Of a stretch of 64,000 nt of DNA, positions 22,181-32,031 are shown one piece after another. Each line of letters opens with the position of its first letter. The stretch's first letter is position 1. The DNA lies in assembly GCF_003604195.1 (NCBI RefSeq), contig NZ_QXGR01000008.1, positions 121,101 to 185,100 on the forward strand, in the 5' to 3' direction. The notes under the pieces are model-generated. The model searched no databases, had not been told where the DNA came from, and worked only from the letters and a program-made list of their open reading frames with translations. The translations under genes were made by a program, and so were the position numbers. This stretch comes from Simplicispira lacusdiani. GTDB lineage: Bacteria > Pseudomonadota > Gammaproteobacteria > Burkholderiales > Burkholderiaceae_C.

Positions 22181-22819
22181 ATGTCGCAGACCCTCACCCT
22201 GACCAGCCTGCCGCTGTTCCCGCTCGCCTCGATGCTGTTTCCGGGCGGCGTGCTGGCGCTGCGCGTGTTCGAGGTGCGCTACCTCGACATGGTGCGCAAA
22301 TGCCGGCAGGCGGGCGCGCCCTTTGGCGTTGTCAGCCTGCGCAGCGGCGAAGAAGTGCGCCGCGCCGGAGCTCCGCTGGAGCAATTGCACGACGTGGGCA
22401 CGCTGGCGGCCATCGAGCACCTGGAGAGCCCACAGCCCGGCCTCGTCACGCTGGAATGCCGGGGCGGCCAGCGCTTTCGCATCCTGCACAGCCATCTGCT
22501 GCCGCATGGCCTGTGGATCGCCGATGTCGAGCTGCTGGCCGAAGACCAGCACGTGCCCATCCCGCAGCACCTGTCGGCCACGTCGCGTTCGCTGTCGCAG
22601 GTGCTGGCCTCGCTGCGCGAACGCACCCCCAGCAGCCCGGCCGCCATCACCCCCACGGCGGCCCAGCTCGACGACTGCGGCTGGGTGGCCAACCGCTGGT
22701 GCGAACTGCTGCCCGTGCCGCTGGAACTCAAGCAGCGGCTGATGCAGCTCGACACCCCGCTCGTGCGCCTGGAGCTCGTGGGCGACGTATTGGAACGCAC
22801 AGGCATCGCGCCACTGTGA
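22181..22819 (+). CDS. LON substrate-binding domain protein
   Basis: 212-residue stand-alone homologue of the N-terminal domain of Lon protease, lacking ATPase and protease parts. The start MSQTLTLTSLPLFPLASMLFPGG with RVFEVRYLDMVRKC is the family signature. Such proteins are common in proteobacteria; the function is not established. It precedes the glycan operon by 16 bp and may share its promoter. Confidence 0.85.
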   Translation: MSQTLTLTSLPLFPLASMLFPGGVLALRVFEVRYLDMVRKCRQAGAPFGVVSLRSGEEVRRAGAPLEQLHDVGTLAAIEHLESPQPGLVTLECRGGQRFRILHSHLLPHGLWIADVELLAEDQHVPIPQHLSATSRSLSQVLASLRERTPSSPAAITPTAAQLDDCGWVANRWCELLPVPLELKQRLMQLDTPLVRLELVGDVLERTGIAPL

Positions 22820-22835
22820 GGACCCGCCCGAAGCC

Positions 22836-24743
22836 ATGCTGAACCGCATCCTGGAATGGCCCCGCTCCGCCAAGCGCCTGTTCGTCGTGGCGCTGGACGC
22901 CGGCATGGGCCTGCTCGCCATGTGGCTGGCCTTCACCCTGCGGCTGGAGTCCCTGCACCGGCCCGAGGGCCTGCAGTGGCTGGTGTACGCGCTGGGCCCG
23001 CTGCTGGCCTTCCCCATCTTCATGAACCTGGGGCTCTACCGCGCCATCTTCCGCTACACCGGCATCCGCGCACTGATCACCACGGGCAAGGCCGTGACGC
23101 TTTACGGCGCGCTGCTGCTGGCCATCCTGCTCGTGGCCCAATGGGAAGGCGTGCCGCGCAGCGTGGGCATCCTGCAACCGCTGATGTTCCTGCTATTGGT
23201 GGGCTCCAGCCGCGCCCTGGGCTGGCTGTGGCTGGCGGGCAGCCCGGGCAAGGAGCCCCGGCGCCTGCTGATCTATGGCGCCGGCAGCGCCGGTGCACAG
23301 ACCGCCGCCGGTCTGGTGGGCATGCACCAATACCAGCTGCGGGGCTTTGTCGATGACGACGCGGCCAAGATAGGCCGCAGCATCAACGGCGTGCTGGTGT
23401 ATGCCCCGCAGGCCCTGCCCGGCGTGGTACAGCGCCTGGGCGTGACCGACGTGCTGCTCGCCGTGCCCAGCACCACGCGCCAGCGCCGCCGCCAGATCAT
23501 CGAGAGCCTGAGCGACCTTCCCGTGCGCATCCGCACCTTGCCCGGCCTCTCGGACCTGGCCAGCGGGCGGGTCACGGTGGCCGATTTCCAGGAGCTGGAC
23601 ATCGAGGACCTGATCGGCCGCGAACCCGTCGCGCCCCAGCCCAGCCTGCTCGGACGCGATCTTGCGGGGCATGTGGTCCTGGTCACGGGGGCAGGTGGCA
23701 GTATCGGCAGCGAGTTGTGCCGCCAGATCGTGCACGAGAGCCCGGCGCGGTTGCTGCTCGTGGACCACAGCGAATACGCGCTCTATGCCATCCACCATGA
23801 ACTGCAGGCTCTGCGCGATCAGGGCGCGCATGCGTGCGAATTGGTGCCGCTGCTCGCCAACGTGGCCGATCCGCTGCGCATGGCCGACATCTGCCATATG
23901 CACCGCCCCTGCTCGATCTACCATGCGGCTGCCTACAAGCATGTCCCCATGGTCGAGGCCAACGCGGGAGAAGGCGTGCTCAACAACGTGTTCGGCACGC
24001 TCAACATGGTGCGCATGGCGCTGGAGCATGGCGCACGGCATTTCGTGCTCGTCTCCACCGACAAGGCCGTGCGCCCCACCAACGTCATGGGCGCGAGCAA
24101 GCGCGTGGCCGAGCTGCTGCTGCAAGCCATCGCGGCGAGCAGCCAGCCACCGTTCGGCACGGCACCCACCGTGGCGCCGTGGCACAGCCCCACGCGCTTT
24201 TCCATGGTGCGCTTCGGCAATGTGCTCGGTTCGAGTGGCAGCGTGATTCCGCTGTTCCGGCGCCAGATCGCCGCGGGCGGCCCGGTCACGGTCACGCACC
24301 CGGGCGTCACGCGTTATTTCATGACCATTCCCGAGGCGGCCCAGCTCGTGCTGCAGGCCGGTGCCATGGCCGAGGGCGGCGACCTGTTCCTGCTCGACAT
24401 GGGCGAGCCCATCCGCATCGTGGACCTGGCGCGCCGCATGGTGGCGCTGTCGGGCCTGACCGTGCGCGACGAACAACACCCGGGCGGCGACATCGCCATC
24501 GAGTTCACCGGCCTGCGCCCCGGCGAGAAGCTCTACGAGGAGCTGCTCATCGGTGACCACCCCCTGCCCACCGCGCACCCGCGCATCCTGCGCGCGCGCG
24601 AGGAGCACGCACCCTGGGAGGGCATGCAACACACGCTGGAAGCCCTGCGCGCGGCCGCCTTGGCCAACGACACGCCCACCATCAAGCAGCTCCTGCGCCA
24701 ACTGGTGCCCGGCTACCAACCCGCCGGCCCGGCCAGCCCATGA
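22836..24743 (+). CDS. Membrane nucleotide-sugar 4,6-dehydratase (CapD/FlaA1/WbpM type)
   Basis: 635-residue membrane-bound dehydratase/epimerase, usually converting UDP-N-acetylglucosamine to its 4-keto-6-deoxy form. About four N-terminal membrane helices (residues 10-130), a first Rossmann domain (LLIYGAGSAGAQTAAGL, near 145) and the catalytic SDR domain with VLVTGAGGSIGSELC (near 285), VSTDKAVRPTNVMGASKR (near 408-420) and RFGNVLGSSGSVIPLF. First gene of the surface-glycan operon; its stop overlaps the flippase start. The true substrate is inferred from family. Confidence 0.88.
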   Translation: MLNRILEWPRSAKRLFVVALDAGMGLLAMWLAFTLRLESLHRPEGLQWLVYALGPLLAFPIFMNLGLYRAIFRYTGIRALITTGKAVTLYGALLLAILLVAQWEGVPRSVGILQPLMFLLLVGSSRALGWLWLAGSPGKEPRRLLIYGAGSAGAQTAAGLVGMHQYQLRGFVDDDAAKIGRSINGVLVYAPQALPGVVQRLGVTDVLLAVPSTTRQRRRQIIESLSDLPVRIRTLPGLSDLASGRVTVADFQELDIEDLIGREPVAPQPSLLGRDLAGHVVLVTGAGGSIGSELCRQIVHESPARLLLVDHSEYALYAIHHELQALRDQGAHACELVPLLANVADPLRMADICHMHRPCSIYHAAAYKHVPMVEANAGEGVLNNVFGTLNMVRMALEHGARHFVLVSTDKAVRPTNVMGASKRVAELLLQAIAASSQPPFGTAPTVAPWHSPTRFSMVRFGNVLGSSGSVIPLFRRQIAAGGPVTVTHPGVTRYFMTIPEAAQLVLQAGAMAEGGDLFLLDMGEPIRIVDLARRMVALSGLTVRDEQHPGGDIAIEFTGLRPGEKLYEELLIGDHPLPTAHPRILRAREEHAPWEGMQHTLEALRAAALANDTPTIKQLLRQLVPGYQPAGPASP

Positions 24744-25972
24744 GTTCGGGACTGCTGCGCGCCACGCTCACGTTGCTGACCGGCGGCGTGCTAGCCCACG
24801 CCTTGCCCCTGCTGCTGGGGCCAGCGCTCACGCGGCTGTACGCGCCCGGCGATTTTGGCCAGTACGCGCTGCTCTGGGCCATCGCCACCAACCTGGCCGT
24901 GGTGGCCTGCGCGCGCTACGAATTCGCCCTGCCCCTCGAAAGATCACCCCGGCGCGCGGCACTGCTGATGGCCTTGTGCGCACGCCTGCTGCTGGCCGCC
25001 ACGGCCATTTCCACTCTTCTGGCCCTCGCTCTGTTTCTTGGTCAGGGCATGGCCCTGGCCTGGCTGCTGCCAGCGGGCGTTCTGGCCATCAGCGCCACCC
25101 AGTGGCTCACGCTGTGGGCCACGCGGGCGCAACGCTTCGGCCTGCTGTCGGCGGCGCGCCTGGCGCAGCAGGGCGGCGGCGCCGTGTTGCAGGTGCTGCT
25201 GGGCCTGTTCAAGGCGGGGCCCGTGGGCCTGCTGCTGGGCCCCATCGTGGCGGGCCTGGGCGCCGCCTGGCTGCTGGCCCGTCCCGCCCCGCAGGGCGGC
25301 TGGCGGCGCATGGTGCGCCAGCGGCTGCCGCGCCTCAAAGCCATGGCCGCGCACCACCGCGACTTTCCGCTCTACAACACGCCGCACGCCTTCATGGGCG
25401 CGCTGCAGGACACGCTGGCCCTGCTGCTCGTGGCCGCCTGGGCCGGCGACGCGGCCGCCGGCTTCTGGGCGCTGGCCCTGCGCTACCTCAAGGCCCCCGC
25501 CACGCTGCTGGGGGGCGCGCTGTCGCAGGCGCTCTACCCACAGCTGCTGCAGGCGCGCAGCGCGGCCGAGGCGCGGGCCCTGGTGCGCCGCGCCATGCTG
25601 GCGCTGGCCCTGCTGGCGGCGCCGCTGGCGGCCGTGCTGCTGCTCTGGGGGCCGGAGTTGTTTACCTGGGTCTTTGGCGCGCAGTGGGGCGACACGGGGA
25701 CGCTGGCGCGCGGCCTGGGCCTGTACATCGGCCTGCACTTCATCGCCTCGCCGCTCTCGGTGGTCACGCTGGCCTGGCGAGCCCAGCCCTGGGCATTGCG
25801 GCTCTCCCTCGTGGGGCAGGCCGTGTTCTTCACCGGGCTGGTCGCCGGGCTCCACTGGGGCGGTCTCGCGGGCGCGGCCTGGGGCGTCTCGGCGTCCATG
25901 GCCGCGTACTTCCTCTACTATTTCCGGGCCCTCGCGTTCTGGAGCGACATCCCCCATGAGAGCCTTGCTTAA
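24740..25972 (+). CDS. Polysaccharide flippase (Wzx/MATE-like)
   Basis: 410-residue, strongly hydrophobic protein with about 10-12 membrane helices and a Wzx-like start (LRATLTLLTGGVLAHALPLLLGPALTRLY then APGDFGQYALLWA). Expected to flip undecaprenyl-linked repeat units across the inner membrane. It overlaps the dehydratase by 4 bp and the acyltransferase by 17 bp. Very Leu/Ala-rich, like the neighbouring genes. Confidence 0.82.
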   Translation: MSSGLLRATLTLLTGGVLAHALPLLLGPALTRLYAPGDFGQYALLWAIATNLAVVACARYEFALPLERSPRRAALLMALCARLLLAATAISTLLALALFLGQGMALAWLLPAGVLAISATQWLTLWATRAQRFGLLSAARLAQQGGGAVLQVLLGLFKAGPVGLLLGPIVAGLGAAWLLARPAPQGGWRRMVRQRLPRLKAMAAHHRDFPLYNTPHAFMGALQDTLALLLVAAWAGDAAAGFWALALRYLKAPATLLGGALSQALYPQLLQARSAAEARALVRRAMLALALLAAPLAAVLLLWGPELFTWVFGAQWGDTGTLARGLGLYIGLHFIASPLSVVTLAWRAQPWALRLSLVGQAVFFTGLVAGLHWGGLAGAAWGVSASMAAYFLYYFRALAFWSDIPHESLA

Positions 25973-26558
25973 CCGCTGGCGCCGCTGGCTCTGGCGGCAG
26001 CTTTTCTACCGCATGGTGTTCGGCGAACAGGGCCATGCCGGCCAGGTGCTGCCGCACACCCGCATCGCCCCCAGCACCTGCATCGAAGGCGAAGCCGGGC
26101 TGGAGCTGGCCGACCACGTGTTCATCGGCCAGTTCAACTTCCTCGACGCCACCGCCGGGTTGCGCATCGGCGAGGGCGTGCAAATCACCAACTTTGTCAG
26201 CATCGTCACGCACAGCTCGCACCGCAGCCTCCGGCTGCTCGGCCGCGCCTATGCCAGCCACCAGGGCGAGGTGCCCGGCTATGTACGCGCACCCATCGCC
26301 ATCGGCGCCTACAGCTTCATCGGTCCGCACAGTGTGGTCGAGGCGGGCAGCCGCATCGGCAAGGGCGTGGTGGTGTGTTCCCACTCGCGCGTGCGCGGCG
26401 AGGTGCCGGATTTCGCCATCGTCGCCGGCACGCCCGCCGCCGTCATCGGGGACGTGCGCACGGGCGATGCCCGCCTGCTGGCGCAGCACCCCGAACTGGC
26501 AGCACACTACGCCGCCTGGGCGGGTGAGTTGCCCCTGAAAAAGGCTGGGCATGGCTGA
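25956..26558 (+). CDS. Hexapeptide-repeat acyltransferase
   Basis: 200-residue left-handed beta-helix acyltransferase, WbbJ/CysE-like. A short N-terminal basic helix (LLNRWRRWLWRQLFYRMVFG) may touch the membrane; then hexapeptide turns (LELADHVFIGQFNFLD, GAYSFIGPHSVVEAGSRIGKG) and the typical end VPDFAIVAGTPAAVIG. It probably O- or N-acetylates a sugar of the glycan. The longer open frame upstream is a shadow of the flippase. Overlaps the next gene by 8 bp. Confidence 0.82.
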   Translation: MRALLNRWRRWLWRQLFYRMVFGEQGHAGQVLPHTRIAPSTCIEGEAGLELADHVFIGQFNFLDATAGLRIGEGVQITNFVSIVTHSSHRSLRLLGRAYASHQGEVPGYVRAPIAIGAYSFIGPHSVVEAGSRIGKGVVVCSHSRVRGEVPDFAIVAGTPAAVIGDVRTGDARLLAQHPELAAHYAAWAGELPLKKAGHG

Positions 26559-27603
26559 CGCCCCCCACCTGTGCCTGCTGGGCGACGCCAACAGCCCGCA
26601 CACCCGGCGCTGGGCACTGGAGATGCGCGCGCGCGGCTGGCGCGTCTCCCTCGTCACGGCGCGGCCCGAGCCGCTCGACGGCGTGGAGCAGCGCATCCTG
26701 CCGCCGGTGCGGCGCCAGGCCGACTGGCTGCTGCGCGCGGGCGCGGCGCGCCGCCACGTGCACGAGCTGGCGCCCGACATCGTGCACGCGCACTATGTCA
26801 CCTCCTACGGCTACCTGGCCGCGCGCTGCGGCCGCCACCCGCTGATGATGACGGCCTGGGGCAGCGACCTGCTCGTCACGCCGCACACCCGCCCGTGGAT
26901 GCGCTGGCTCACCGGCTGGATCCTGCGCCGCGCCGACCTCATCACCGGCGACTCGGCCAGTCTCGTCGAAGCCGCACGGCAGTACCACCCACGTGCCCCG
27001 GTGCACGAGATCCACTGGGGCGTGGACCGCGCACGCTTCGCCCCCGCGCCCTGGGAGCACAAGGACGGCCTGCACATCGTGAGCCTGCGCGCCTGGGAGC
27101 CCAACTACCAGATCGGCACGTTGATCGATGCCTTCGCGCTGCTGCGCCAGCAGTGGCCCGGCATGCCGCTGCAACTGCACCTGCTGGGCGGCGGCTCGCT
27201 CGAACCGGCATTGCGCGCGCAGGTGCAGGCGCTGGGACTGGAGCCCAGCGTGGTGTTCCATGGCCGCCTGGACGATGCAGGCATGGCCGCCGTGCTGGCG
27301 CGCTGCAAGATCTCAGTCACGGTGCCCGCGAGCGACGCCACCTCCGTGGCCATGCTGGAGAGCATGGCCTGCGGTCTGGCCGTGGTGGCCAGCAATCTGC
27401 CCGCCAACCGGCAGTGGATAGACCCCGAGCTGCTGGTGCCCGCGGGCGATGCGCCCGCGCTGGCCCAGGTGCTGCAGCGGCTTGCCAGCGACGATGCATG
27501 GGCACGCCAGGCCGGCGAGCGCAACGCCGAGCGCATCGCGCTGGACGGCGACCGCAAGGCGCAGATGGACCATATCGACCGGCTGTATCGGGAGCTTCTA
27601 TGA
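26551..27603 (+). CDS. Glycosyltransferase family 4-like protein
   Basis: 350-residue retaining GT-B glycosyltransferase. N-domain start LCLLGDANSPHTRRWALEM, acceptor-side YVTSYGYLAARCGRHPLMMTAWGSD, and the donor-binding C-domain with LLGGGSLEP, VVFHGRLDD and VTVPASDATSVAMLESMACG, whose acidic residues bind the nucleotide sugar. It adds one sugar of the repeat unit; the sugar cannot be told. Directly followed by repeat copy B. Confidence 0.85.
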   Translation: MADAPHLCLLGDANSPHTRRWALEMRARGWRVSLVTARPEPLDGVEQRILPPVRRQADWLLRAGAARRHVHELAPDIVHAHYVTSYGYLAARCGRHPLMMTAWGSDLLVTPHTRPWMRWLTGWILRRADLITGDSASLVEAARQYHPRAPVHEIHWGVDRARFAPAPWEHKDGLHIVSLRAWEPNYQIGTLIDAFALLRQQWPGMPLQLHLLGGGSLEPALRAQVQALGLEPSVVFHGRLDDAGMAAVLARCKISVTVPASDATSVAMLESMACGLAVVASNLPANRQWIDPELLVPAGDAPALAQVLQRLASDDAWARQAGERNAERIALDGDRKAQMDHIDRLYRELL

Positions 27604-27605
27604 AA

Positions 27606-27730
27606 CTCCCCCCTGAGGCCCTGCGGGCCTTCCCCCCTCTCTCCAATCGCTGCGCGATTGGGGAGGGAGGACGCTCCCAGCGCGGCGGGACGGCCCTTGC
27701 GCAGGAGCCCTGGCCTGGCTCGGGCCGGTT
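27606..27730 (+). repeat. GC-rich 3'-end repeat (family 2), copy B
   Basis: Begins CCCCCCTGAGG 5 bp after the glycosyltransferase stop, then CCCTGCGGG, a long hairpin CCCCTCTCTCCAATCGC/GCGATTGGGGAGGG, and GGACGCTCCCAGCGCGGCGG with CTTGCGCAGGAGCCCTG. Nearly the same words as copy A, so clearly one family. It breaks the otherwise overlapping glycan operon for about 170 bp. A 58-codon ORF across it (27600-27776) is repeat-derived. Confidence 0.75.
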
Positions 27731-27772
27731 GCTTGCGTCGCAGGCAGGGCGACGCACCATGGAGCAACTGTC

Positions 27773-28798
27773 ATGACAACTCCCACGCCGCGCCTGCTCA
27801 GCGTGATCGCCCCCTGCCGCAACGAAGCGGCCTTCATCGACGCCTTCTGCGACTCCGTGCTGCGCCAGCAGCTCCCCGAGGGCTGGCGCATGGAAGTGCT
27901 GATCGCCGACGGCCTGAGCGACGACGGCACGCGCGAGCGCCTGCAGGAGCGCTGCGCGCGCGACGCGCGGCTGCTGCTGGTGGACAACCCCGGCTGCATC
28001 GTCTCCACCGGGCTCAATACCTGCATCGCGCGCGCCCAGGGCGAGGTGATTGCCCGGCTCGACATTCACACCCAGTTCGCCCCGGACTACCTGGCGCGCT
28101 GCATCGACACCCTGGAGCGCAGCGGCGCCGACAACGTGGGCGGCCCCTGGATCGCGCAAGGCAACGGCCCCATGGGCGAAGCCATCGCGGCGGCCTTCCA
28201 GTGCCGCTGGGTGGTCGGCGGCGCGCGCTCGCGCGACCCGGTCTACGAAGGCGCGGTCGATACCGTGTACCTGGGCTGCTGGCGGCGCGAGGCGTTCGCG
28301 CGTTTTGGCCTGTTCGACGAGGCACTGGTGCGCAACCAGGACGACGAACACAACCTGCGCCTGCGCCTTGGCGGCGGCCGCATCTGGCAGAGCGGCACGA
28401 TCCGTTCGGTCTACCACCCGCGCGGCTCGCTGCGCCACCTCTACGCCCAGCAGCAGCAGTACGGCTACTGGCGGCCCTTCGTGGTGCGCAAGCACGGCCA
28501 GCCGGGTTCGCTGCGCCAGCTCGTGCCCGCACTATTCGTTGCCGCGCTCTGCGTAAGCGCCCTGCTCTTGCCTTGGTCGGCCTGGCCCGCCGCCGCGCTG
28601 CTGACGCTCTACGGCGGCTACCTGGCGCTGGCGAGCGTGGCGGCGGCACGCGCCGCCGGGTCCTGGCGCCTGCTGCCGCGCCTGCCCGCGGTGATCGCGG
28701 CCTTCCACCTCGGCTATGGCTGGGGCACCTGGCAGGGCCTGTGGGATGTGCTGCGCAAGCGCCAGCCCGCGCAGCGCTTCGCGAGAATCACGCGATGA
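27773..28798 (+). CDS. Glycosyltransferase family 2 (ExoA-like)
   Basis: 341-residue GT-A glycosyltransferase with C-terminal membrane helices. LLSVIAPCRNEAAFIDAF and VLIADGLSDDGTRERL form the nucleotide-binding start; IARLDIHTQF carries a DxH in place of the usual DxD; EALVRNQDDEHNLRLR is the QDDE catalytic-region motif of succinoglycan ExoA-type enzymes. Hydrophobic helices at about 255-300 anchor it. Its stop overlaps the methyltransferase start. Confidence 0.85.
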   Translation: MTTPTPRLLSVIAPCRNEAAFIDAFCDSVLRQQLPEGWRMEVLIADGLSDDGTRERLQERCARDARLLLVDNPGCIVSTGLNTCIARAQGEVIARLDIHTQFAPDYLARCIDTLERSGADNVGGPWIAQGNGPMGEAIAAAFQCRWVVGGARSRDPVYEGAVDTVYLGCWRREAFARFGLFDEALVRNQDDEHNLRLRLGGGRIWQSGTIRSVYHPRGSLRHLYAQQQQYGYWRPFVVRKHGQPGSLRQLVPALFVAALCVSALLLPWSAWPAAALLTLYGGYLALASVAAARAAGSWRLLPRLPAVIAAFHLGYGWGTWQGLWDVLRKRQPAQRFARITR

Positions 28799-29502
28799 AC
28801 ACATCCGAAACCCAGGCCGTACAAGCACGCTACGCCCGGCGCGACAACAGCGCCGATGCACAGCGCTACAGCCTGTACGCCAACGCGGCCGCGCTGCAAG
28901 CGCAACAGGAACGCCTGCGCGCCATGGCGCGCCTGTGGTGCGCGCATGGCTGGACCGACCTGTCGGGCCGCACGCTGCTCGAAGTGGGCTGCGGCAGCGG
29001 CGGCAACCTGCTGGACCTGCTGCGCCTGGGCGCCACGCCCACGCAGTTGACCGGCATCGAGTTGTTGCCCGAGCGTGCCGCCGCCGCGCGCGCCGTGCTG
29101 CCCGGCGGAGTGACCGTCCTCGAAGGCGACGCCTGCGCAGCCCCCATCGCGGACGCCAGCCAGCAGGCCGTGCTGGCCTTCACCGTGTTCAGCTCGCTAC
29201 TCGACCCCGCCTATCGGCAGCAGTTCGCGCGCACCCTGTGGCGCTGGGTGGCGCCGGGCGGCGGCGTGCTGGTGTATGACTTCGTCGTCAACAACCCGCA
29301 CAATCCGGATGTGCGCAAGCTGCCGCTGTCCGAACTGCGCGCCCTGTTCCCCTGCGCGCGGCTGCAGTCGCGACGCCTCACGCTGGCGCCACCGGTCGCG
29401 CGGCGGCTGCCCACCGGGCTCATCGCCCCGGCCTCGCTGCTGCTGCACCCCTTGCGCACGCACCGCCTCACCTGGGCGGTCAAACCCCTGACACCGCCAT
29501 GA
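28795..29502 (+). CDS. Class I SAM-dependent methyltransferase
   Basis: 235-residue methyltransferase. Motif [17 protein letters not shown] (near residue 62) binds [15 protein letters not shown] follows; motif IV region is [15 protein letters not shown]. Overlaps ExoA-like and ugd genes by 4 bp each, so it belongs to the glycan operon and probably methylates a sugar or caps the chain. The long in-frame extension upstream crosses the ExoA-like gene and is not real. Confidence 0.82.
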   Translation: MNTSETQAVQARYARRDNSADAQRYSLYANAAALQAQQERLRAMARLWCAHGWTDLSGRTLLEVGCGSGGNLLDLLRLGATPTQLTGIELLPERAAAARAVLPGGVTVLEGDACAAPIADASQQAVLAFTVFSSLLDPAYRQQFARTLWRWVAPGGGVLVYDFVVNNPHNPDVRKLPLSELRALFPCARLQSRRLTLAPPVARRLPTGLIAPASLLLHPLRTHRLTWAVKPLTPP

Positions 29503-30830
29503 AAATCACTGTCATAGGAACCGGTTACGTCGGCCTGGTCACGGGCGCCTGCCTCGCGGAGATGGGCAACCAGGTGGTCTGCCTGGACCGCGACCCCGAG
29601 CGCATCGCCGCGCTGCAAAATGGCCAGTTGCCCATCCACGAGCCCGGCCTGCTCGACCTCGTCCTGCGCAACGCGCGCGGCGGCCGGCTGGCCTTCACCG
29701 CCGACGTGGACCGCGCCGTGGCGCACGGCCGCGTGCAATTCATCGCCGTGGGCACCCCTGCGGGCGAGGATGGAGCGGCCGATCTGCAACAGGTACTGGC
29801 AGCGGCGCGCGCCATCGCCGAGCGCATGCAGGAACCCCGGCTCATCGTGAACAAGAGCACCGTGCCCGTGGGCACGGCGGACCGGGTGCGCGCAGCAGTC
29901 ACGCAGGTGCTGCAGGCGCGCGGCCTGCCGGATCTGGCGTTCTCGGTGGCGTCCAACCCCGAGTTCCTCAAGGAAGGCTCGGCCGTGCAGGACTTCATGC
30001 GTCCCGACCGCGTGATCGTGGGCGCTGGCGACGAGCCGTCCGCCCAGACCCTGCGCCAACTCTACACCCCGTTCATGCGCAACCGCGACCGCTTCATCCT
30101 GATGGATGTCCGCAGCGCGGAGTTCGCCAAGTACGCCGCCAACGCCATGCTGGCCACGCGCATCAGCTTCATGAACGAACTGGCCCTGCTGGCCGAGAAA
30201 CTGGGGGCCGACATCGAGCAGGTGCGCACCGGCATCGGCACCGACCCGCGCATCGGCACGCATTTTCTCTATGCCGGCACGGGCTATGGCGGGTCCTGCT
30301 TTCCCAAGGACGTGAAGGCCCTGGTGCATACGGCGCGCGAGGCCGGACAGGAGCTGCGCATCCTGCAAGCCGTGGAGGCGGTGAACGAGCGCCAGAAGCA
30401 GGTGCTGGTGGACAAGATCGTCACGCGCTTCGGGCCCGACCTGCGCGGCCGCCGCTTCGCCCTGTGGGGCCTGGCCTTCAAGCCGGGCACGGACGACATG
30501 CGCGAGGCACCGAGCCTGACCATCATCGAGCGCCTGTTGGCCTTGGGCGCCGAGGTCGCGGCCTATGACCCGGTGGCGCTGGCGCAGGCGCGCATCGCAC
30601 TAGGCGAGCGCGCGGGCCTGCGCTTGCTGGACCAGGCCGATGCCGTGCTCGAAGGCGCGGACGCCCTCGTCATCGTGACCGAGTGGAAAGAATTCCGCAG
30701 TCCCGACTTCGCCCATCTGGCCGCCACGCTGCGCCAGCCGGTGGTCTTCGATGGTCGCAACCTGTTCGAGCCCACAGAGATGCAAGCACTAGGCATCGAT
30801 TACTACGCTATTGGGCGTGGTTCTAGCTAA
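29499..30830 (+). CDS. ugd: UDP-glucose 6-dehydrogenase
   Basis: NAD-dependent four-electron oxidation of UDP-glucose to UDP-glucuronate, 443 residues. Rossmann start [38 protein letters not shown]; catalytic Cys267 in [31 protein letters not shown] in the C-domain. Supplies an acidic sugar to the glycan. Its last 16 codons fall in a stretch of lower GC with CTACGCTATTGGGCG and TTCTAGCTAAATTTATTG, the point where base composition changes. Confidence 0.95.
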   Translation: MKITVIGTGYVGLVTGACLAEMGNQVVCLDRDPERIAALQNGQLPIHEPGLLDLVLRNARGGRLAFTADVDRAVAHGRVQFIAVGTPAGEDGAADLQQVLAAARAIAERMQEPRLIVNKSTVPVGTADRVRAAVTQVLQARGLPDLAFSVASNPEFLKEGSAVQDFMRPDRVIVGAGDEPSAQTLRQLYTPFMRNRDRFILMDVRSAEFAKYAANAMLATRISFMNELALLAEKLGADIEQVRTGIGTDPRIGTHFLYAGTGYGGSCFPKDVKALVHTAREAGQELRILQAVEAVNERQKQVLVDKIVTRFGPDLRGRRFALWGLAFKPGTDDMREAPSLTIIERLLALGAEVAAYDPVALAQARIALGERAGLRLLDQADAVLEGADALVIVTEWKEFRSPDFAHLAATLRQPVVFDGRNLFEPTEMQALGIDYYAIGRGSS

Positions 30831-30861
30831 ATTTATTGTCAATTCATACGTTGCAAATTCA

Positions 30862-32031
30862 ATGCTTCCTTCAGAAACACTCCCATTCCTTCCTTTTGCT
30901 CAACCAGACATTGGAGAGGCCGAAATCCAGGCTGTAGCCCAGACACTGCGTTCTGGCTGGCTCTCCACTGGACCTAAAGCACGGGAATTCGAACAGGCTT
31001 TTACCAACTATCTCGGCGGCAACGGACTGCAGAGCATTGCCGTCAACTCCGCCACGGCCGGCTTGCACCTGGCACTGGAAGCCCTGGGTATCGGCCCGGG
31101 CGACGAAGTGATCGTCCCCACGCTAACCTTCACCGCCACTGCGGAGGTGGTGCGCTACCTCGGCGCCGACCCGGTGCTGGTGGATGTGGACCCGGTGACG
31201 CTGAACATTGACCCCGAGGCCATCCGCGCCGCCATCACGCCGCTAACCAAGGCCATCATGCCGGTGCACTACGGGGGGCTGGCGTGCCGCATGGACGCCA
31301 TCCTGGCCATCGCGCGCGAACACGGCCTGAAGGTGGTGGAAGACGCCGCGCACGCCCTGCCCACCACCTGGCAGGGGCAACTGGTGGGGCAGCTGGCATC
31401 GGATGTGACCGTGTTCAGCTTCTACGCCAACAAGACCATCACCACCGGCGAGGGCGGCATGGCCGTGACGCGCGACCCCAGGTTGGCCGAGCGCATGCGC
31501 GTGATGCGCCTGCACGGCATGAGCCGGGATGCCTTCGACCGCTTTACCTCCAAGACGCCGGCCTGGTATTACGAGGTGGTGGCGCCGGGCTTCAAGTACA
31601 ACCTGACCGACACCGCCGCCGCCCTGGGCCTGGTGCAATTGCAGCGCTTGCCGCAGTTCCTGGAGCGCCGCCAGCATCTGGCGGCGCGCTACCACGCACA
31701 GCTGGCGGGCCTGCCCCTGGTGCTGCCGGCCAACGCTCCAGCGGGCGATGTGCACGCCTGGCACCTGTATGTGGTGCGCCTCGCGCCCGGAGCACGCGTG
31801 GGCCGTGACGAGGTCATCCAGGCCCTGTCAAACCGGGGCATCGGAACCAGCGTGCACTACATGCCCCTGCACCGTCACCCCTACTGGCGCGACCGCTACC
31901 AGCTCCGCGCTGAACAGTTTCCGCAGGCCGACGCGGCCTACCAGTCCATGCTGAGCCTGCCGCTGTTCACCGCGATGACGGACGCCGACCAGGACCGGGT
32001 GATCGCCGCGCTGCACGACATCCTCGCCTGA
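30862..32031 (+). CDS. DegT/DnrJ/EryC1 PLP-dependent sugar aminotransferase
   Basis: 389-residue aminotransferase installing an amino group on a keto-sugar nucleotide. PLP lysine 191 in [25 protein letters not shown] holds the ring-stacking Asp. Family start around [17 protein letters not shown], so the ATG at 30862 was taken; the frame is open to 30811. Its first 150 bases and the 30-bp gap before it are clearly AT-richer than the rest. With the dehydratase and acyltransferase it suggests a diacetamido-trideoxy sugar (PglE-like role). Confidence 0.9.
   Translation: MLPSETLPFLPFAQPDIGEAEIQAVAQTLRSGWLSTGPKAREFEQAFTNYLGGNGLQSIAVNSATAGLHLALEALGIGPGDEVIVPTLTFTATAEVVRYLGADPVLVDVDPVTLNIDPEAIRAAITPLTKAIMPVHYGGLACRMDAILAIAREHGLKVVEDAAHALPTTWQGQLVGQLASDVTVFSFYANKTITTGEGGMAVTRDPRLAERMRVMRLHGMSRDAFDRFTSKTPAWYYEVVAPGFKYNLTDTAAALGLVQLQRLPQFLERRQHLAARYHAQLAGLPLVLPANAPAGDVHAWHLYVVRLAPGARVGRDEVIQALSNRGIGTSVHYMPLHRHPYWRDRYQLRAEQFPQADAAYQSMLSLPLFTAMTDADQDRVIAALHDILA

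Noticed and set aside
21562..22842. 426-codon plus-strand frame over yggT and the LON-domain gene
   Set aside because: Crosses two genes in other frames; Gln/His/Arg-rich translation with no domain, while both underlying genes have clear family signatures.
27600..27776. 58-codon ORF between two glycosyltransferase genes
   Set aside because: It lies wholly in family-2 repeat copy B, and its sequence follows the repeat words shared with copies A and C rather than a protein family.
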